Of a DNA stretch of 61,574 nt, positions 61,491-61,574 are shown piece by piece; positions within the stretch are counted from its first letter, which is position 1; each line of letters begins with the position of its first letter. The notes under the pieces were generated by a model. It ran no database searches. It saw nothing but the letters and a program-made list of their open reading frames with translations, and was not told the DNA's origin. The position numbers were made by a program, and so were the translations under genes. Source of the DNA: an uncultured Alistipes sp. (GTDB taxonomy: Bacteria; Bacteroidota; Bacteroidia; Bacteroidales; Rikenellaceae); contig CAMWTS010000012.1 of NCBI GenBank assembly GCA_947177225.1, positions 1 to 61,574 on the forward strand. The letters run 5' to 3'.

Positions 61491-61574
61491 ATCGCTCACC
61501 GGCGGCGGCAGGCCTCGATCGGATAATATCGGCATACCGGATATGAATAATATATGTTTTATGCTAAAAAAATT

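Overview
The window looks like chromosome of a gut Bacteroidales bacterium, most likely Alistipes or a close Rikenellaceae relative. This is inference. It rests on GC-rich coding sequence with AT-rich gaps, recurrent TAnnTTTG -7 boxes (the Bacteroidetes sigma-ABfr type) upstream of genes, no Shine-Dalgarno signals, many SPII lipoproteins with acidic residues after the cysteine, fimbrillin/DUF4493/PCMD families, and tryptophanase. The left edge cuts into a DUF2156-GNAT gene.

Layout. 1-9.3 kb: a DUF2156-GNAT protein, an unknown leftward gene with a possible upstream small ORF, a four-gene translationally coupled set (L-ribulokinase, MFS transporter, secreted EEP-fold phosphatase, secreted histidine phosphatase), a flavin reductase and an LPLAT-type acyltransferase. 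9.5-16.7 kb: a large repeat-containing lipoprotein, a long-chain acyl-CoA synthetase, and a porin plus YeiH-type transporter. 16.9-20.1 kb: tRNA-Phe, a locus that appears decayed, then a flavodiiron protein and a dihydroorotate-dehydrogenase-like enzyme. 20.1-25.3 kb: dTDP-rhamnose genes rfbA-C-D, an aminotransferase, rfbB, and a ProX-type deacylase. 25.3-32.6 kb: a gap with an 80-bp nested palindrome, then a TetR regulator, TolC, a membrane-fusion lipoprotein, an RND pump and a small PII-like protein. 32.7-37.5 kb: metallo-hydrolase plus SDR, then a Trp/Tyr/His-rich lipoprotein with a FadL-type barrel. 38.1-43.3 kb: pyrH-tlpA-frr (leftward), dxs, and a DUF3298 lipoprotein with a VOC protein. 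43.4-47.8 kb: tRNA-Glu, a GH27 alpha-galactosidase and tryptophanase, separated by repeat arrays. 48.1-61.5 kb: surface lipoproteins, including a seven-gene run of five lipoproteins and two beta-barrels.

The strongest unexplained signal is a family of four 121-122 bp nested-palindrome elements (37961-38082, 43926-44047, 46024-46144, 46168-46288). Each has a 25-nt outer stem and an inner stem ending GTAC-N5-GTAC. Primary sequence differs between copies on both arms in ways that keep pairing. The copies lie just beyond the stop codons of leftward genes and follow a second, shorter repeat family (three arrays of GTCACTCCGAGGAGC-type units). Together these fill the three large gaps on either side of frr, the GH27 gene and tryptophanase.
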